Positions 35,436 to 44,778 of a stretch of 64,000 nt of DNA are shown here, one piece after another. The translations under genes and the position numbers were made by a program. The notes beneath the pieces are model-generated. The model was not told the DNA's origin, ran no database searches, and saw only the letters and a program-made list of their open reading frames with translations. Source of the stretch: Streptomyces sp. NBC_00234 (GTDB lineage Bacteria > Actinomycetota > Actinomycetes > Streptomycetales > Streptomycetaceae); assembly GCF_036195325.1 (NCBI RefSeq), contig NZ_CP108101.1, forward strand, positions 7,688,001 to 7,752,000, in the 5' to 3' direction. Positions within the stretch are counted from its first letter, which is position 1. Every line of letters begins with the position of its first letter.

Positions 35436-36293
35436 TCAGGTCAGGGAGTGGTTTCCGTCGTCGGCCCGCGGGGGCCGGTTCGTCTCCTGGGGGTGTGTGA
35501 CGGCCCCGGCGCGAGGGCCGACGGCGGGCTCGACGCTGCGGCGGCGGACGACGAGCACGATGATCAGGACGATCTGGAGCGCAATGATCAGGCCGACCGT
35601 GGCGGACGCCTCGGGCTCGGTGCCGACGAGGCCGGAGAACAGGCTGGTGTCCCACAGCCCGTGCACCAGCATCGGCAGCAGGATCGTGCCGCCGACGCGC
35701 AGGCACAGGTAGAAGAGGTACCCCGACGTGGACACGATGACCGCCTGGGCGATGGCCTGCGGTCCCTGGTTGATCGCGTTGGTGATGTGGGCGAGTCCGA
35801 AGACGAGGGACGAGTACAGCGCGACCTTGCCCTCGGTGAACCCGGCACGGTGGAAGACGTGGACCCCGAGCCCCCGGAACATGAGCTCCTCGCCGACCCC
35901 GACGAAGAGCCCGAGCACCAGCAGCCCGGCCACCAGGGAGGCGGGCTGGTCCGACAGGTGCCCGTAGTTGAGGGCGACGAGCGCGACGAGGAGCATCGAG
36001 ACGGGCACCACCCGCACCCAGCGCCGCACGGGCGCGCGGTAGCGCAGAACGACGCCCCACCAGCCCAGCCAGGTCACGACCCCTGCGGCGAACACGATGG
36101 ACAGGCCGATCGGGATCAGGGCGTGGTGTACGAGGGCCTCGGTGGACGGGAACGGGGTGCTCTCCCCGCCGGTGTCCACGTGCAGCACCTGTCCGGCACC
36201 CTGGATGATGCCGAGGTAGACGACGACCACGGCAAGGAACCAGGGCACCGAGAGCCGTCTGCCGGCCTGGGCGCCCGACTCAGCTGCGTTCAT
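35436..36293 (-). CDS. CPBP family intramembrane metalloprotease, 285 aa
   Basis: A membrane protein with about eight hydrophobic helices and the CPBP (CAAX protease and bacteriocin-processing) motifs: E135-E136-LMF-R140, F165-GLA-H169, and H211-GLW-D215. These supply the zinc ligands and catalytic Glu. AGGAGG just before ATG 36293 (MNAAESGAQ) fixes the start. Family members cleave within the membrane or act in bacteriocin immunity; nothing nearby shows the substrate. Confidence 0.9.
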   Translation of the reverse strand: MNAAESGAQAGRRLSVPWFLAVVVVYLGIIQGAGQVLHVDTGGESTPFPSTEALVHHALIPIGLSIVFAAGVVTWLGWWGVVLRYRAPVRRWVRVVPVSMLLVALVALNYGHLSDQPASLVAGLLVLGLFVGVGEELMFRGLGVHVFHRAGFTEGKVALYSSLVFGLAHITNAINQGPQAIAQAVIVSTSGYLFYLCLRVGGTILLPMLVHGLWDTSLFSGLVGTEPEASATVGLIIALQIVLIIVLVVRRRSVEPAVGPRAGAVTHPQETNRPPRADDGNHSLT

Positions 36294-36476
36294 GGGCCGT
36301 CCTCCTTCTTCGGCGAAGACGTCCCCGGTCAGCACCGAGCGGAGGCGGACGTCTTCATGATGTGGGCCTGCGGCCTCCCGTACGGCAGTCTCACATGTCG
36401 CACTATGTCCATTTCCAGTGGGGTTAATGCCCGCGGCCGGCACGGATCGACAGCGCGGCCCGGGCCTGGCCGGGTG

Positions 36477-36884
36477 TCAGGGAGTGGGGCGCAGTCGCTC
36501 GGCGTCGGGAACGGTGATCAGCGCCTGCCCCAGTGCCAGCACACTCAAGCCGAACATCAGCACGCCCAGGGGGACATGGAGCGACGGCATGTGGGCGATG
36601 CCGAGGACCACCTGCACCGAGGCGAGTACGAGGAAGACGGATGCGTACAGCACGGGGCGGGGGGACCCGCCGCCCGGCCTCCAGGCCAGGATCGCGGCGA
36701 GCACGTAGAGCATCGACGCGCCGTACATCACGCGCGATCCGACATCGTGCAGGGTCGCGCCGAAGGATGACGTCAGCAGCAGTCCGGCGGTGGCCGCCTG
36801 GAAGAACAGCGCCAGGGTCTGCGAGGCGATCGCGACGCGCAGGAAAGTGAATCCGGCGGGCGTGCTCGTCGTCTGTACGGCCAT
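36477..36884 (-). CDS. Small integral membrane protein with four helices, 135 aa
   Basis: Four hydrophobic helices are visible: VAIASQTLALFFQAATAGLL, YGASMLYVLAAILAW, LYASVFLVLASVQVVLGIAH and LGVLMFGLSVLALGQALI. No named family is recognised with confidence. ATG 36884, after AGAGGGGG, gives MAVQTTSTPAGFTF; upstream in-frame sequence looks non-coding. It is divergent from the ECF41 sigma factor, and the 170-base gap holds a perfect inverted repeat. Genes beside ECF41 sigma factors are often their targets, so this could be one. Confidence 0.75.
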   Translation of the reverse strand: MAVQTTSTPAGFTFLRVAIASQTLALFFQAATAGLLLTSSFGATLHDVGSRVMYGASMLYVLAAILAWRPGGGSPRPVLYASVFLVLASVQVVLGIAHMPSLHVPLGVLMFGLSVLALGQALITVPDAERLRPTP

Positions 36885-36960
36885 GAGGTGGCCCCCTCTT
36901 CTGCCTCGCGGCGGTGGATCGGTAGTCTCTCGGCAGTCCGACGACGTAGGGCCTCGAAAT

Positions 36961-36983
36961 GTGAGGTGGAGCGTCGACCTCAC
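36961..36983. promoter_or_regulatory. Inverted repeat between divergent membrane protein and ECF41 genes
   Basis: GTGAGGT (36961-36967) and ACCTCAC (36977-36983) are perfect reverse complements separated by nine bases. The site lies about 75 bases from both start codons. A dimeric regulator could bind it; it may also be chance. Confidence 0.3.
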
Positions 36984-37053
36984 GGTCCGGTCGGACAGAT
37001 CGCCGCGGCGGCGCGAGCGGAAGCGGATGAGAAGAACCGAGGAGCGCCCGGCC

Positions 37054-37998
37054 ATGAGTACACCGCCCGAGCCGGCGCACGACCGTTCCGAGCCGGCCCT
37101 GAGCGCCGTCGTCGGCGAGCGGCGCCGGCTGATCAATCTCGCCTACCGGCTGCTCGGGTCGCTCGCCGAGGCCGAGGACGCGGTCCAGGAGACCTACACC
37201 CGCTGGTACGCCCTGTCACAGCGGCAGCAGGAGGCCATCGAGTCGCCCGGTGCGTGGCTGACGACGGTGGCCGGCCGCGTCTGTCTCGACGTGCTCGGCT
37301 CGGCGCGGGCCCGACGCGAACGCTACGTCGGCACGTGGATACCCGAGCCGCTGCCCGACCGCACGGAATGGATCAGTGGGCGGGCGAGCGGTGGCAGGTC
37401 CGACCCGGCCGACCGGATCACCCTGGACGAGTCGGTGAGCATGGCCTTCCTCGTCGTACTGGAGTCGATGACGCCGGCCGAACGCGTGGCGTTCGTCCTG
37501 CACGACGTGTTCCGCTACTCCTTCGCAGAGGTCGCCGAGATCCTCGGCCGGTCGCCCGCGGCCTGTCGGCAACTGGCGTCCTCGGCGCGTCGGCGCGTCC
37601 GCGCCGCTCAGGCCCCAGTGGCTCCGGCGGCAGGGCAGGCCGGTCTGGTACGGCACTTCAAGGAGGCGTGGGAGGCCAGGGACATCGGAGCCCTCGTCAG
37701 CCTCCTCGACCCCGACGCCACGATGAGCGCCGACGGCGGCGGCCGGGTCGGCACCGTCCTGCGTCCGGTCGAAGGCAGCGAACGCATCGCCCAGTACCTG
37801 ATCCACATCGCCGACAAGGCCCCTGGCCTGAAGCTCCTCGAGCGGACCGTCAACGGCCGACCCGGCCTGGTCGCCCAGCACACCGGCGTCACCGTGACCG
37901 TGGCCGCGTTCGACCTCGCCGGAGACCGCATCACCCGCATCTGGGCCGTCCGCAACCCGGAGAAGCTCCGCGCATGGACCCTGAGCGAACCGACCTGA
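37054..37998 (+). CDS. ECF41-type RNA polymerase sigma factor with SnoaL-like C-terminal domain, 314 aa
   Basis: A sigma-70 family factor. Region 2 reads LINLAYRLLGSLAEAEDAVQ, region 4 FRYSFAEVAEILGRSPAACR. The linker has WIPEPLP, matching the WLPEP motif of ECF41, and the C-terminal SnoaL-like domain carries DGGGR (residues around 230). In this group the C-terminal domain replaces a separate anti-sigma factor and tunes activity. GAGGAG precedes ATG 37054. It is divergent from a small membrane protein gene that may be its target. Confidence 0.9.
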   Translation: MSTPPEPAHDRSEPALSAVVGERRRLINLAYRLLGSLAEAEDAVQETYTRWYALSQRQQEAIESPGAWLTTVAGRVCLDVLGSARARRERYVGTWIPEPLPDRTEWISGRASGGRSDPADRITLDESVSMAFLVVLESMTPAERVAFVLHDVFRYSFAEVAEILGRSPAACRQLASSARRRVRAAQAPVAPAAGQAGLVRHFKEAWEARDIGALVSLLDPDATMSADGGGRVGTVLRPVEGSERIAQYLIHIADKAPGLKLLERTVNGRPGLVAQHTGVTVTVAAFDLAGDRITRIWAVRNPEKLRAWTLSEPT

Positions 37999-38042
37999 TC
38001 CGGCCACGTCCCGCACGGCACCGGTGGCGGGCCACTTCGCGG

Positions 38043-39335
38043 CTACGGGTGGGGCCGGGACCGGCCGCCGATGCCCTGACGGTCGGGGAGCTGCGCGACG
38101 GTGCGGTGTGCCGGGTCCGGGAACGACCGCTCCACCGATTCGCGTAGGAGATCCAACTCCGTCTGCACCGAGGAGTGCTGCTCCGGTGGCAGGTCGTCGA
38201 GAAGACCGTCGAGCAGGGCGTGCAGCCGGCGGCACACCTGCATGGACGTCGCCCCGTAGTCGCGGATCTCGGAGACGGCCAGCTGGAGGTAGTCCTCCCA
38301 GTCCCGTCCGTGCAGGACGAGACGCGGCCGGCCGCGGTCGTCCGCCAGCACGTAGCGACCGGGCAGATGCACGCCGCCGACCACGGTGAGGAACGACTCG
38401 ATGTGGTTGAGCACCTGAACACCTGTCGTGGGGTCGTTGACCGCCGGGGAGAGGGCACGGATGGCGATGTCCACGAGCACACGAAGGGCGAAGGCGGGAT
38501 CCTGCTCGATGGTCCGTTCCGGACCCAGGGCGACGAGGCCGGTCACATGGCGGGGATCGGGCGTGGACGTACCGCCGTGGACCTCGACGAGCACGGAGCC
38601 GGGAGGAACGTAGTCTCCGACGAGGTGGGGCACGGAGAAGGTGCAGTCGTGGCGAACCGCGGCAGCGACCAGGCCGGCTGCGTCGAATGCCTGGATCACG
38701 CCGCCGCGCGCTGTGCGGACGTGGGTCACCGCGCCGGTCACCCGTTCCCCTTCGTTCGGCGCGGATCTGCTGATGGCCATGGCCCCCTGGACGAACACCG
38801 TCGCACCCATGCGTCCGACAATGTCGGCGATGGCCACCGGCCTGAGGTTGTGCGTGAAGCGGTTGAGATAGATCAGAAGGAGCAGCAGGCTGCAGGCCAC
38901 GGCCGCGCCGGCCAGGGTGACCCCGAGGTCCGGCACCGAGTTCGACTCGATGCTGCGCAGCAGCGAGAAGGCGAAGGCGAACGTGCCGGTGAAGGTGGCC
39001 AGAACGGCCTTCTGCAGCCGGTCCCGGTACCAGAGGCGCATGTACCTCGGGGAAAGCGCCCCGGTCGCTTGCTGGATGACCAGCACACCGATGGTGACGA
39101 CGAATCCGAGCAGCGCCACCATCGAGCCCACGATGGAGCTCAGAACGGTGCTGGCGGTGGTCGCGGAATACTGCCAGCCGCTCGGGGGCCAGTCCGCGCT
39201 GTCCGCACTGATCGCGCATTCGGCGAGAACGACGCCGAGCACCATTCCGAAGAGGGGCGCGATCCACAGACTGCCTTTGGTGTACTGCCGCAACCGGAAC
39301 ACAGCTGCCCAGGAAATCCTGCTGCGCATGCCCAT
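38043..39335 (-). CDS. DUF2254 membrane protein, 430 aa
   Basis: Four predicted N-terminal membrane helices (SLWIAPLFGMVLGVVLAECA; SSIVGSMVALLGFVVTIGVL) are followed by a large soluble domain with IRALSPAVNDPTTGVQVLNH, characteristic of DUF2254. Function is unknown; a channel or sensor role is only suggested by shape. GAGGGGAAGAGA precedes ATG 39335 (a second ATG is at 39329). The ORF runs ~100 codons further upstream without domain content, so the shorter form is chosen. It is divergent from the GH15 gene. Confidence 0.88.
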   Translation of the reverse strand: MGMRSRISWAAVFRLRQYTKGSLWIAPLFGMVLGVVLAECAISADSADWPPSGWQYSATTASTVLSSIVGSMVALLGFVVTIGVLVIQQATGALSPRYMRLWYRDRLQKAVLATFTGTFAFAFSLLRSIESNSVPDLGVTLAGAAVACSLLLLLIYLNRFTHNLRPVAIADIVGRMGATVFVQGAMAISRSAPNEGERVTGAVTHVRTARGGVIQAFDAAGLVAAAVRHDCTFSVPHLVGDYVPPGSVLVEVHGGTSTPDPRHVTGLVALGPERTIEQDPAFALRVLVDIAIRALSPAVNDPTTGVQVLNHIESFLTVVGGVHLPGRYVLADDRGRPRLVLHGRDWEDYLQLAVSEIRDYGATSMQVCRRLHALLDGLLDDLPPEQHSSVQTELDLLRESVERSFPDPAHRTVAQLPDRQGIGGRSRPHP

Positions 39336-39655
39336 TCTCTTCCCCTCGCGGCAACCGGAGCTCCGGATGCGGGACAGGTGCGCGCTGCCGCAGATCGAGA
39401 CGGTTGTTGTTCCAGGTATGGACACCGTAGGGCAGCGGCAGGACACCCGCAGCGGCACGGCGCGCAGGCGGACCGGTCCGGAGCAGCTCAGCAGGACCGG
39501 CGGGGCGTAACCACGTAGCCTGATGGCGTGGCTCATGGAGTCGGGGCGCCGTTGCCGGGTGTACGTCATTCGGCTGTCCGGTCGGCGACCGGCAGAGACG
39601 ACGCGGTCCGTCGAATCGGCCCGGATATTCACTCCGGGGTGAAAGCAGGCTCCCT
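39336..39655. other. Intergenic region between divergent DUF2254 and GH15 genes
   Basis: These 320 bases should hold both promoters. The only clear feature is the palindrome CCGGAGCTCCGG at 39355-39366, twenty bases upstream of the DUF2254 start. No gene is supported here. Confidence 0.4.
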
Positions 39656-41506
39656 ATGGATGCGTACCCCCTGATCGAGAACCACGGGTTGATCGGCGAC
39701 CTGCAGACTGCGGCGCTGGTGACCACCGACGGCACGGTCGACTGGTTCTGCTGTCCTCGGTTCGATTCGCCCAGTGTGTTCGGTGCACTGCTCGACAAGG
39801 AAAAGGGCGGTCATTTCACCGTCCGGCCTGCTGAAGCGAACTACACGACGAAACAGCTGTACTTTCCCGATACGGCCATTCTCGTCACCCGCTTCATGAC
39901 GGAGTCCGGGACAGGCGAAGTGATCGACTTCATGCCGGTGACCGGGACCGCCGCGACCGGACGTCATCGCCTCGTGCGCATGCTGCGCTGTGTGCGCGGC
40001 AGCATGACGTTCGAGGGAGAGATCGCCCCTCGGTTCGACTACGGTCGCAAGCCTCACTCCTTGCACATCACGGAGCACGGAGCGGTATTCGATTCGGAAG
40101 AAATGCAGATCGCGGTGCACGCTGTCCGCGAGCCGCAGGACGAGCGGTTGCTCAACCTGCTGTCGGGGAACAACGACCTGCGCTTCGCCCTGCCCCTGCG
40201 GGCCGGGCAGGAGCGAGGCGTCGTCCTCGAGTCCTCTCCCGACGGACCGCCCCGCGAGATTCGTGTTGCGGAGTTCCAGCAACTCTACGAGGAGACCATC
40301 CACTTCTGGCGGTCCTGGCTCTCCCAGTCCACCTATACGGGCCGCTGGCGCGAGGCGGTGGAACGCTCCGCCGTGACTCTGAAACTCATGACCTACGCGC
40401 CGAGCGGCGCCCTGGTCGCGGCACCGACCGCCGGCCTGCCGGAGCAGCTGGGCGGCGAGCGCAACTGGGACTACCGCTTCACGTGGATCCGTGATGCCTC
40501 CTTCTCGGTCTACGCCCTGCTCGGCCTGGGTTTCAAGGAAGAGGCCACGGCGTTCATCGGGTGGCTGCGCGACCGGGTGAGGGAGGAGGCGGCCGGTGGC
40601 GACTCCGACACGGGCCCGCTGAACATCATGTACCGGGTCGACGGTACGTCCGACCTGGTGGAGGAGACCCTGGAGCACTGGGAGGGGTACGAACGTTCCG
40701 CCCCGGTGCGCATCGGGAACGGGGCCGCCAGCCAGCTGCAGCTGGACATCTACGGCGAGGCGCTGGACAGCATCTACTTCGCACACCAGCACGGAATCCG
40801 ACTCGACGTCAAGGGATGGTCCTCCCTGCACACGCTCCTCGACTGGCTGGTCGACCACTGGGATCAGCCCGGCGAGGGACTGTGGGAGACCCGCGGGGGG
40901 CGAAAGGACTTCACCTACGGTCGTGTGATGTCGTGGGTCGCCTTCGACCGGGCGCTGCGGCTCTCTTCCGCCAGTGGCCGCCCGGCAGCCCGCGGGCGCT
41001 GGGCGACCGAGCGTGACCGGATCTACGAGCAGGTCCTGGCCCGGGGATGGGACGCGAAGCGCGAGGCGTTCGTACAGCACTACGGCAGCGATGTGCTGGA
41101 CTCGTCGCTGCTGCGGATCCCGACCGTGGGATTCATTACTCCGGACGACCCGATGTGGCGATCCACGCTGGACGCGATGGACCGGGAGCTGGTCAGCGAC
41201 AGTCTCGTCTACCGCTACAACCCGGAGGCGTCGCCCGACGGACTCAGCGGTTCCGAGGGAACCTTCTCCCTGTGCACCTTCATGTACGTCGACGCACTCG
41301 CCCGGGCCGGCAGGACAGATCAGGCCAGGCTCGTGCTGGAGAAGATGCTCACGTACGCCAACCACCTCGGGCTGTACTCGGAGGAGATCGATCTCACGGG
41401 CCGACAGCTCGGCAACTTCCCCCAGGCATTCACCCACCTCGCCCTGATCGACGCGGCGATCACCTTGGACGCGAAGCTCAACGGGGCAGGCGGGAACGGG
41501 GGATAA
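39656..41506 (+). CDS. GH15-family glycoside hydrolase (trehalase/glucoamylase-like), 616 aa
   Basis: Residues 1-200 form the N-terminal beta-sandwich of the family (YPLIENHGLIGDLQTAALVT; GTVDWFCCPRFDSPSVFGAL). The C-terminal (alpha/alpha)6 barrel has RNWDYRFTWIRDASFSVYAL, the catalytic Glu region GEGLWETRGG (Glu411) and YSEEIDLTG (Glu576/577) near the end. These enzymes hydrolyse alpha-glucosidic bonds; mycobacterial relatives are trehalases. No signal peptide is seen, so the substrate is internal, most likely trehalose or short alpha-glucans. It converges on the antiporter gene. Confidence 0.9.
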   Translation: MDAYPLIENHGLIGDLQTAALVTTDGTVDWFCCPRFDSPSVFGALLDKEKGGHFTVRPAEANYTTKQLYFPDTAILVTRFMTESGTGEVIDFMPVTGTAATGRHRLVRMLRCVRGSMTFEGEIAPRFDYGRKPHSLHITEHGAVFDSEEMQIAVHAVREPQDERLLNLLSGNNDLRFALPLRAGQERGVVLESSPDGPPREIRVAEFQQLYEETIHFWRSWLSQSTYTGRWREAVERSAVTLKLMTYAPSGALVAAPTAGLPEQLGGERNWDYRFTWIRDASFSVYALLGLGFKEEATAFIGWLRDRVREEAAGGDSDTGPLNIMYRVDGTSDLVEETLEHWEGYERSAPVRIGNGAASQLQLDIYGEALDSIYFAHQHGIRLDVKGWSSLHTLLDWLVDHWDQPGEGLWETRGGRKDFTYGRVMSWVAFDRALRLSSASGRPAARGRWATERDRIYEQVLARGWDAKREAFVQHYGSDVLDSSLLRIPTVGFITPDDPMWRSTLDAMDRELVSDSLVYRYNPEASPDGLSGSEGTFSLCTFMYVDALARAGRTDQARLVLEKMLTYANHLGLYSEEIDLTGRQLGNFPQAFTHLALIDAAITLDAKLNGAGGNGG

Positions 41507-41531
41507 GTCCCCGGACGGGCTCCTGCGGCGC

Positions 41532-43301
41532 TCACTTTCCGTGGGATGACGGGACGAACAGAACGACGCTGTCGTGTTCCTGGGCGGTGACCGTCCGGTT
41601 CTCGGTGACGGGATCCAGTCTGTGGTCGGCCCTGACCACGAAGAGCGTGTCGTGCTCCGGCGGCAGGGGGCTGGAGGCGGGCTGTACCAGGAAATGTGCC
41701 CCTCCCTCGTGACGTTCCGCCAGGACGTGACGGACGAGGGGCCTGCCGAAGAGGATGTCGCCGCCGGTGTAGGGGGCGACGACGCCGTGCGCATCGGGTG
41801 GGGGGCCGATTCGGTAGACCGGGCCTTCGACGTTGCCCTGCATGACGACCGATGCCAGCGCGTTGAAGTCGTCGTCGTCGGTGGCGAGGAAGACGGCCGT
41901 CACTCCCTCGAGCCGAGCCCCCGGGTTCGTGGCCGTGGCCAACAGGTCACCCTTGGCGAGCTCGATTCCCGCGTCCTTGATTCGCTGTCGTTCTTCATTG
42001 GCCCCGGCCCACATGAGCACGTCGAGATTGGCGGACTGCAGCGCCTTTCCCATGTCGACGACCCAGGGTTCGCCCCCGACGAGGAGGATGCGTGTTCCGA
42101 CCGGCTTGACGACCCCGAGCCGCCGGGCCACGGGGGCTGCCGTCAGTGCGTACAGCAGGACCGTCCCCACGATCACCAGGAAGGTGACTGGGAGGATCTT
42201 CGCGGCGCCGCTCTCGCCTCGTTCCACGAGGTTGGCGGAGAACGCCGATGCCGTGGCAGCGGCCACGATGCCCCTCGGGTCCATCCATCCGATGAAGGCC
42301 CGTTCTCCTGTGGTCAGACCTGAATGTGTCGTCGCCGCGAAGGCGACGACGGGACGTACCACCAGGACGAGGATCGCGATGAGGGCAAGGGAGGGCAGGA
42401 GCACCGGTGTCAGCGAGGACGGGGTGACGGTGGACGAGATGGAGATGAACAGAAGCCCGATGATGAGTTGGATCAGGGTTTCGAAGAAGGGCCTGCGTGC
42501 GGGCATGTCGAAGCCGGGCAGGTTGGTGACGGCCAGCCCTGTGACGATCGCCGCGATGAGTCCCGTGTCGTCCCGGACGATGTCGCAGCCGGCGGAGACG
42601 GCGATGACGGTGGCGAGTTGGGCCAGCGTGCCCAGGGTTTCCCCGAGCCGCAGGACGCGCAGTGTGAACCACAGCAGTGCCGTGCCCACCGCACCACCGA
42701 TCAGGCCCACGCCGAGGCTGATGCCGAACTGGCCGAGTTGGTACCCCCGGCCGATGTCGATCCGATGGGTGGTGGCGATGGCGTGGAAGACGAGAGCACC
42801 GAGAATGCCGCCGATGGGGTCGGTCAGCGTTCCTTCCCAGATGAGAATGCGTCGCACCTTGTCGTTCGGCCGCACGAAGTCGAGCACGGGCCCCACGACG
42901 GTGGGTCCCGACACGACGAGGATCACGCCGAGCATCGCGGCGACGCGCAGGGGCATGCCGAACATGGAGGGTGACACCATGCCGACGACCAGAAAGGTCA
43001 GGAGCACGCCGAAGATCAGCAGTCTGCCGACGATCCACCGCGTGTGGCCGGTGAGGTTGCGCAGGTTGAGTCCCAGACCGGCGTCGTAGAGGATCACCGC
43101 CACGGCCAGGGACACCAGGGCGGAGAAGTTCTGCCCCATCAGCTTGTCGGGATGGATGACATCGGTGAGGGCGCCTGCGGCGAATCCGGCAGGCAGCAGC
43201 AGGATCAGGGCGGGGACGCGGAGCTTGTTCGCCAGGATCTGCGAGCCGGTGGCCAGCACGACGGTAAGGGCGAGTCCGAGAAGGATCTGGTCGTCTGTCA
43301 C
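41532..43301 (-). CDS. Cation:proton antiporter with C-terminal TrkA/RCK-type domain, 589 aa
   Basis: About 12 membrane helices (ILLGLALTVVLATGSQILAN; WEGTLTDPIGGILGALVFHA with the ion-binding Asp region, FIGWMDPRGIVAAATASAFS) make the sodium/proton exchanger fold. The last ~190 residues, from TRILLVGGEPWVVDMGKALQ, are a nucleotide-binding RCK/TrkA_N-like domain that could gate transport by binding NAD(H) or c-di-AMP. The GTG start at 43301 gives VTDDQILLGL. It lies downstream of a small disrupted membrane gene and may share a transcript with it. Confidence 0.9.
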   Translation of the reverse strand: MTDDQILLGLALTVVLATGSQILANKLRVPALILLLPAGFAAGALTDVIHPDKLMGQNFSALVSLAVAVILYDAGLGLNLRNLTGHTRWIVGRLLIFGVLLTFLVVGMVSPSMFGMPLRVAAMLGVILVVSGPTVVGPVLDFVRPNDKVRRILIWEGTLTDPIGGILGALVFHAIATTHRIDIGRGYQLGQFGISLGVGLIGGAVGTALLWFTLRVLRLGETLGTLAQLATVIAVSAGCDIVRDDTGLIAAIVTGLAVTNLPGFDMPARRPFFETLIQLIIGLLFISISSTVTPSSLTPVLLPSLALIAILVLVVRPVVAFAATTHSGLTTGERAFIGWMDPRGIVAAATASAFSANLVERGESGAAKILPVTFLVIVGTVLLYALTAAPVARRLGVVKPVGTRILLVGGEPWVVDMGKALQSANLDVLMWAGANEERQRIKDAGIELAKGDLLATATNPGARLEGVTAVFLATDDDDFNALASVVMQGNVEGPVYRIGPPPDAHGVVAPYTGGDILFGRPLVRHVLAERHEGGAHFLVQPASSPLPPEHDTLFVVRADHRLDPVTENRTVTAQEHDSVVLFVPSSHGK

Positions 43302-43356
43302 AAGGGCTTCCCGAATCGAGTTCCTGCGTGAGGGGAGGCAACGCGGAGCGGGGGCA

Positions 43357-43592
43357 TCAGGCGCTGCCTCCGGTGTCGTCTGCGTCCGGAGCGGTGGTCC
43401 GTCGCAGGTCGGAGTCGGTCAGCGCTTCCAGCTCGCCGCGGGTGTCGAGCCAGTACAACAGCCGTAGGGGCCGTCCGCCTCCGGCGCCTGGACGGGTTGC
43501 CCGTCGGCCCGCGGCTCGTCCGCGAGCCTCCAGCGGGTACGCATCGTGAGCAGGACGGCGAGGAGCGAGCCGAAGATGATCAGGTAGACCAC
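43357..43592 (-). pseudogene. Small membrane protein split by a frameshift
   Basis: From GTG 43592 (SD GGAG about 8 bases before) one frame reads VVYLIIFGSLLAVLLTMRTR, a membrane helix, then WRLADEPRADGQPVQAPEAD. This frame then turns to non-coding-like sequence (CCTGSTPAASW). The adjacent frame from ~43465 continues LLYWLDTRGELEALTDSDLR, which looks like real coding sequence, to the stop at 43357. A one-base change in the run CGGCTGTTG would join them into a ~78-aa protein. It could be a genuine frameshift, a sequencing error or two unrelated frames. Confidence 0.45.
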
Positions 43593-43699
43593 GACGACCA
43601 CTCCGAGTCACGGGCGGGCAGCGGTTGGGCGGGCGCGTCCGCCAGCAGGTCGACCGAGGGGTGCATAACCGCCTTCACTGTCAGCACGTAAAGGGGCGG

Positions 43700-44539
43700 T
43701 CAGCCGCCGGTGGCGAAGCCAGGGAAGAGCGTCATGCCGCCATCGACGTAGAGAGTGGTGCCCACCACGTAGTCCATGAGGTCGGAAGCGAGGGCGACGA
43801 CGGCGTGGGCGATGTCCTGGGGATCACCGATCCGCTTGTACGGGATGAGCCGCAGGAGGTCTTCGCGAGCCTCCGCCGTCTCCCAGGCGCTCCGGTTGAT
43901 CGGCGTCTGGATGGCGCCCGGGGCGACGGCGTTCACCCGGATCTTGTGCGGGGCGAGTTCCTGGGCGAGGGTCGCCATCATCATCTGGACGCCTCCCTTG
44001 GACGAGGCGTAGTTGACGTGGCCCGCCCACGGGATGACCTGGTGCACCGAACTCATACAGATGATCTTTCCGGCCGAGGAGGACACCTCGGGCACGACGC
44101 CGCGGCGCCGGAACTCCTTGGTCGCTTCCCGGGCGCAGAGGAACTGGCCGGTGAGATTGACGTCGAGTACCTTCTGCCACTGCTGGAGCGTCATCTCGGT
44201 GAAGGGCGCGTCGCGCTGCAGGCCGGCGTTGGCGACCAGGATGTCGATCGTCCCGAACTCCTGGACCATCCGGTCCATCATGGCCGTGACCTGGTCCTCC
44301 TGGGAGACGTCCGCTTCGTAGGCAGCCGCACGTACCCCGAAGGAAGCGATCTCCTCGACCACTTCTTCCGCAGCGTCCCGGCCGGACACGTAGTTGACGA
44401 CCACATCGGCTCCCGCTCGGCCCAGCCCGATGGCGGTGGCCTTACCGATGCCCGAGTTGGCTCCTGTGACCAGAGCTTTCTGGCCCTTCAGCAGCTGCTC
44501 CGGGATGACGCCCTGGGGCGCGTTCGCAGTGGAGTCCAT
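43700..44539 (-). CDS. Short-chain dehydrogenase/reductase, glucose 1-dehydrogenase-like, 279 aa
   Basis: A classical SDR: coenzyme motif TGANSGIG (residues 25-32), NAG at 104-106, catalytic Ser163/164, Tyr177 and Lys181 (YASSK), and the C-terminal GTTLYVDGGMTLFPGF. Together with VNLTGQFLCAREATKEFRRR and MSSVHQVIPWAGHVNYASSK it resembles bacterial glucose 1-dehydrogenases, which make gluconolactone with NAD(P). Substrate cannot be proven from sequence. It lies 240 bases downstream of a gluconokinase/epimerase fusion on the same strand, which favours a glucose-oxidising role. Confidence 0.85.
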   Translation of the reverse strand: MDSTANAPQGVIPEQLLKGQKALVTGANSGIGKATAIGLGRAGADVVVNYVSGRDAAEEVVEEIASFGVRAAAYEADVSQEDQVTAMMDRMVQEFGTIDILVANAGLQRDAPFTEMTLQQWQKVLDVNLTGQFLCAREATKEFRRRGVVPEVSSSAGKIICMSSVHQVIPWAGHVNYASSKGGVQMMMATLAQELAPHKIRVNAVAPGAIQTPINRSAWETAEAREDLLRLIPYKRIGDPQDIAHAVVALASDLMDYVVGTTLYVDGGMTLFPGFATGG

Positions 44540-44778
44540 GGTCCTTTGTCTCCCTCGTTACGCGGATCCGGGCGGTTGGATCGGTCCCGGCCCGTACACC
44601 GGGTCAAGAATCACCGACCGCAGGGCCGCAGAGGTTCGCTGGAGCCGCTGTTGGGCAATCCGGCGGAAGTTTTCGCCCGGTCGGACCAGCGTTACTGTCC
44701 GTCAACCCATCCGAGGCGCATCAGAGCGTCCGCCGAGATGCGGGTGGGGCCGTGCCGTCGCGACGGCTGTGGACGAGG

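Noticed and set aside
37216..39798. 860-codon leftward frame across the ECF41 and DUF2254 region, and other long antisense frames (such as 3475-5448, 32612-35338, 55709-57844)
   Set aside because: Arg/Pro/Gly-rich shadow frames caused by high GC at third positions; they overlap well-identified genes.
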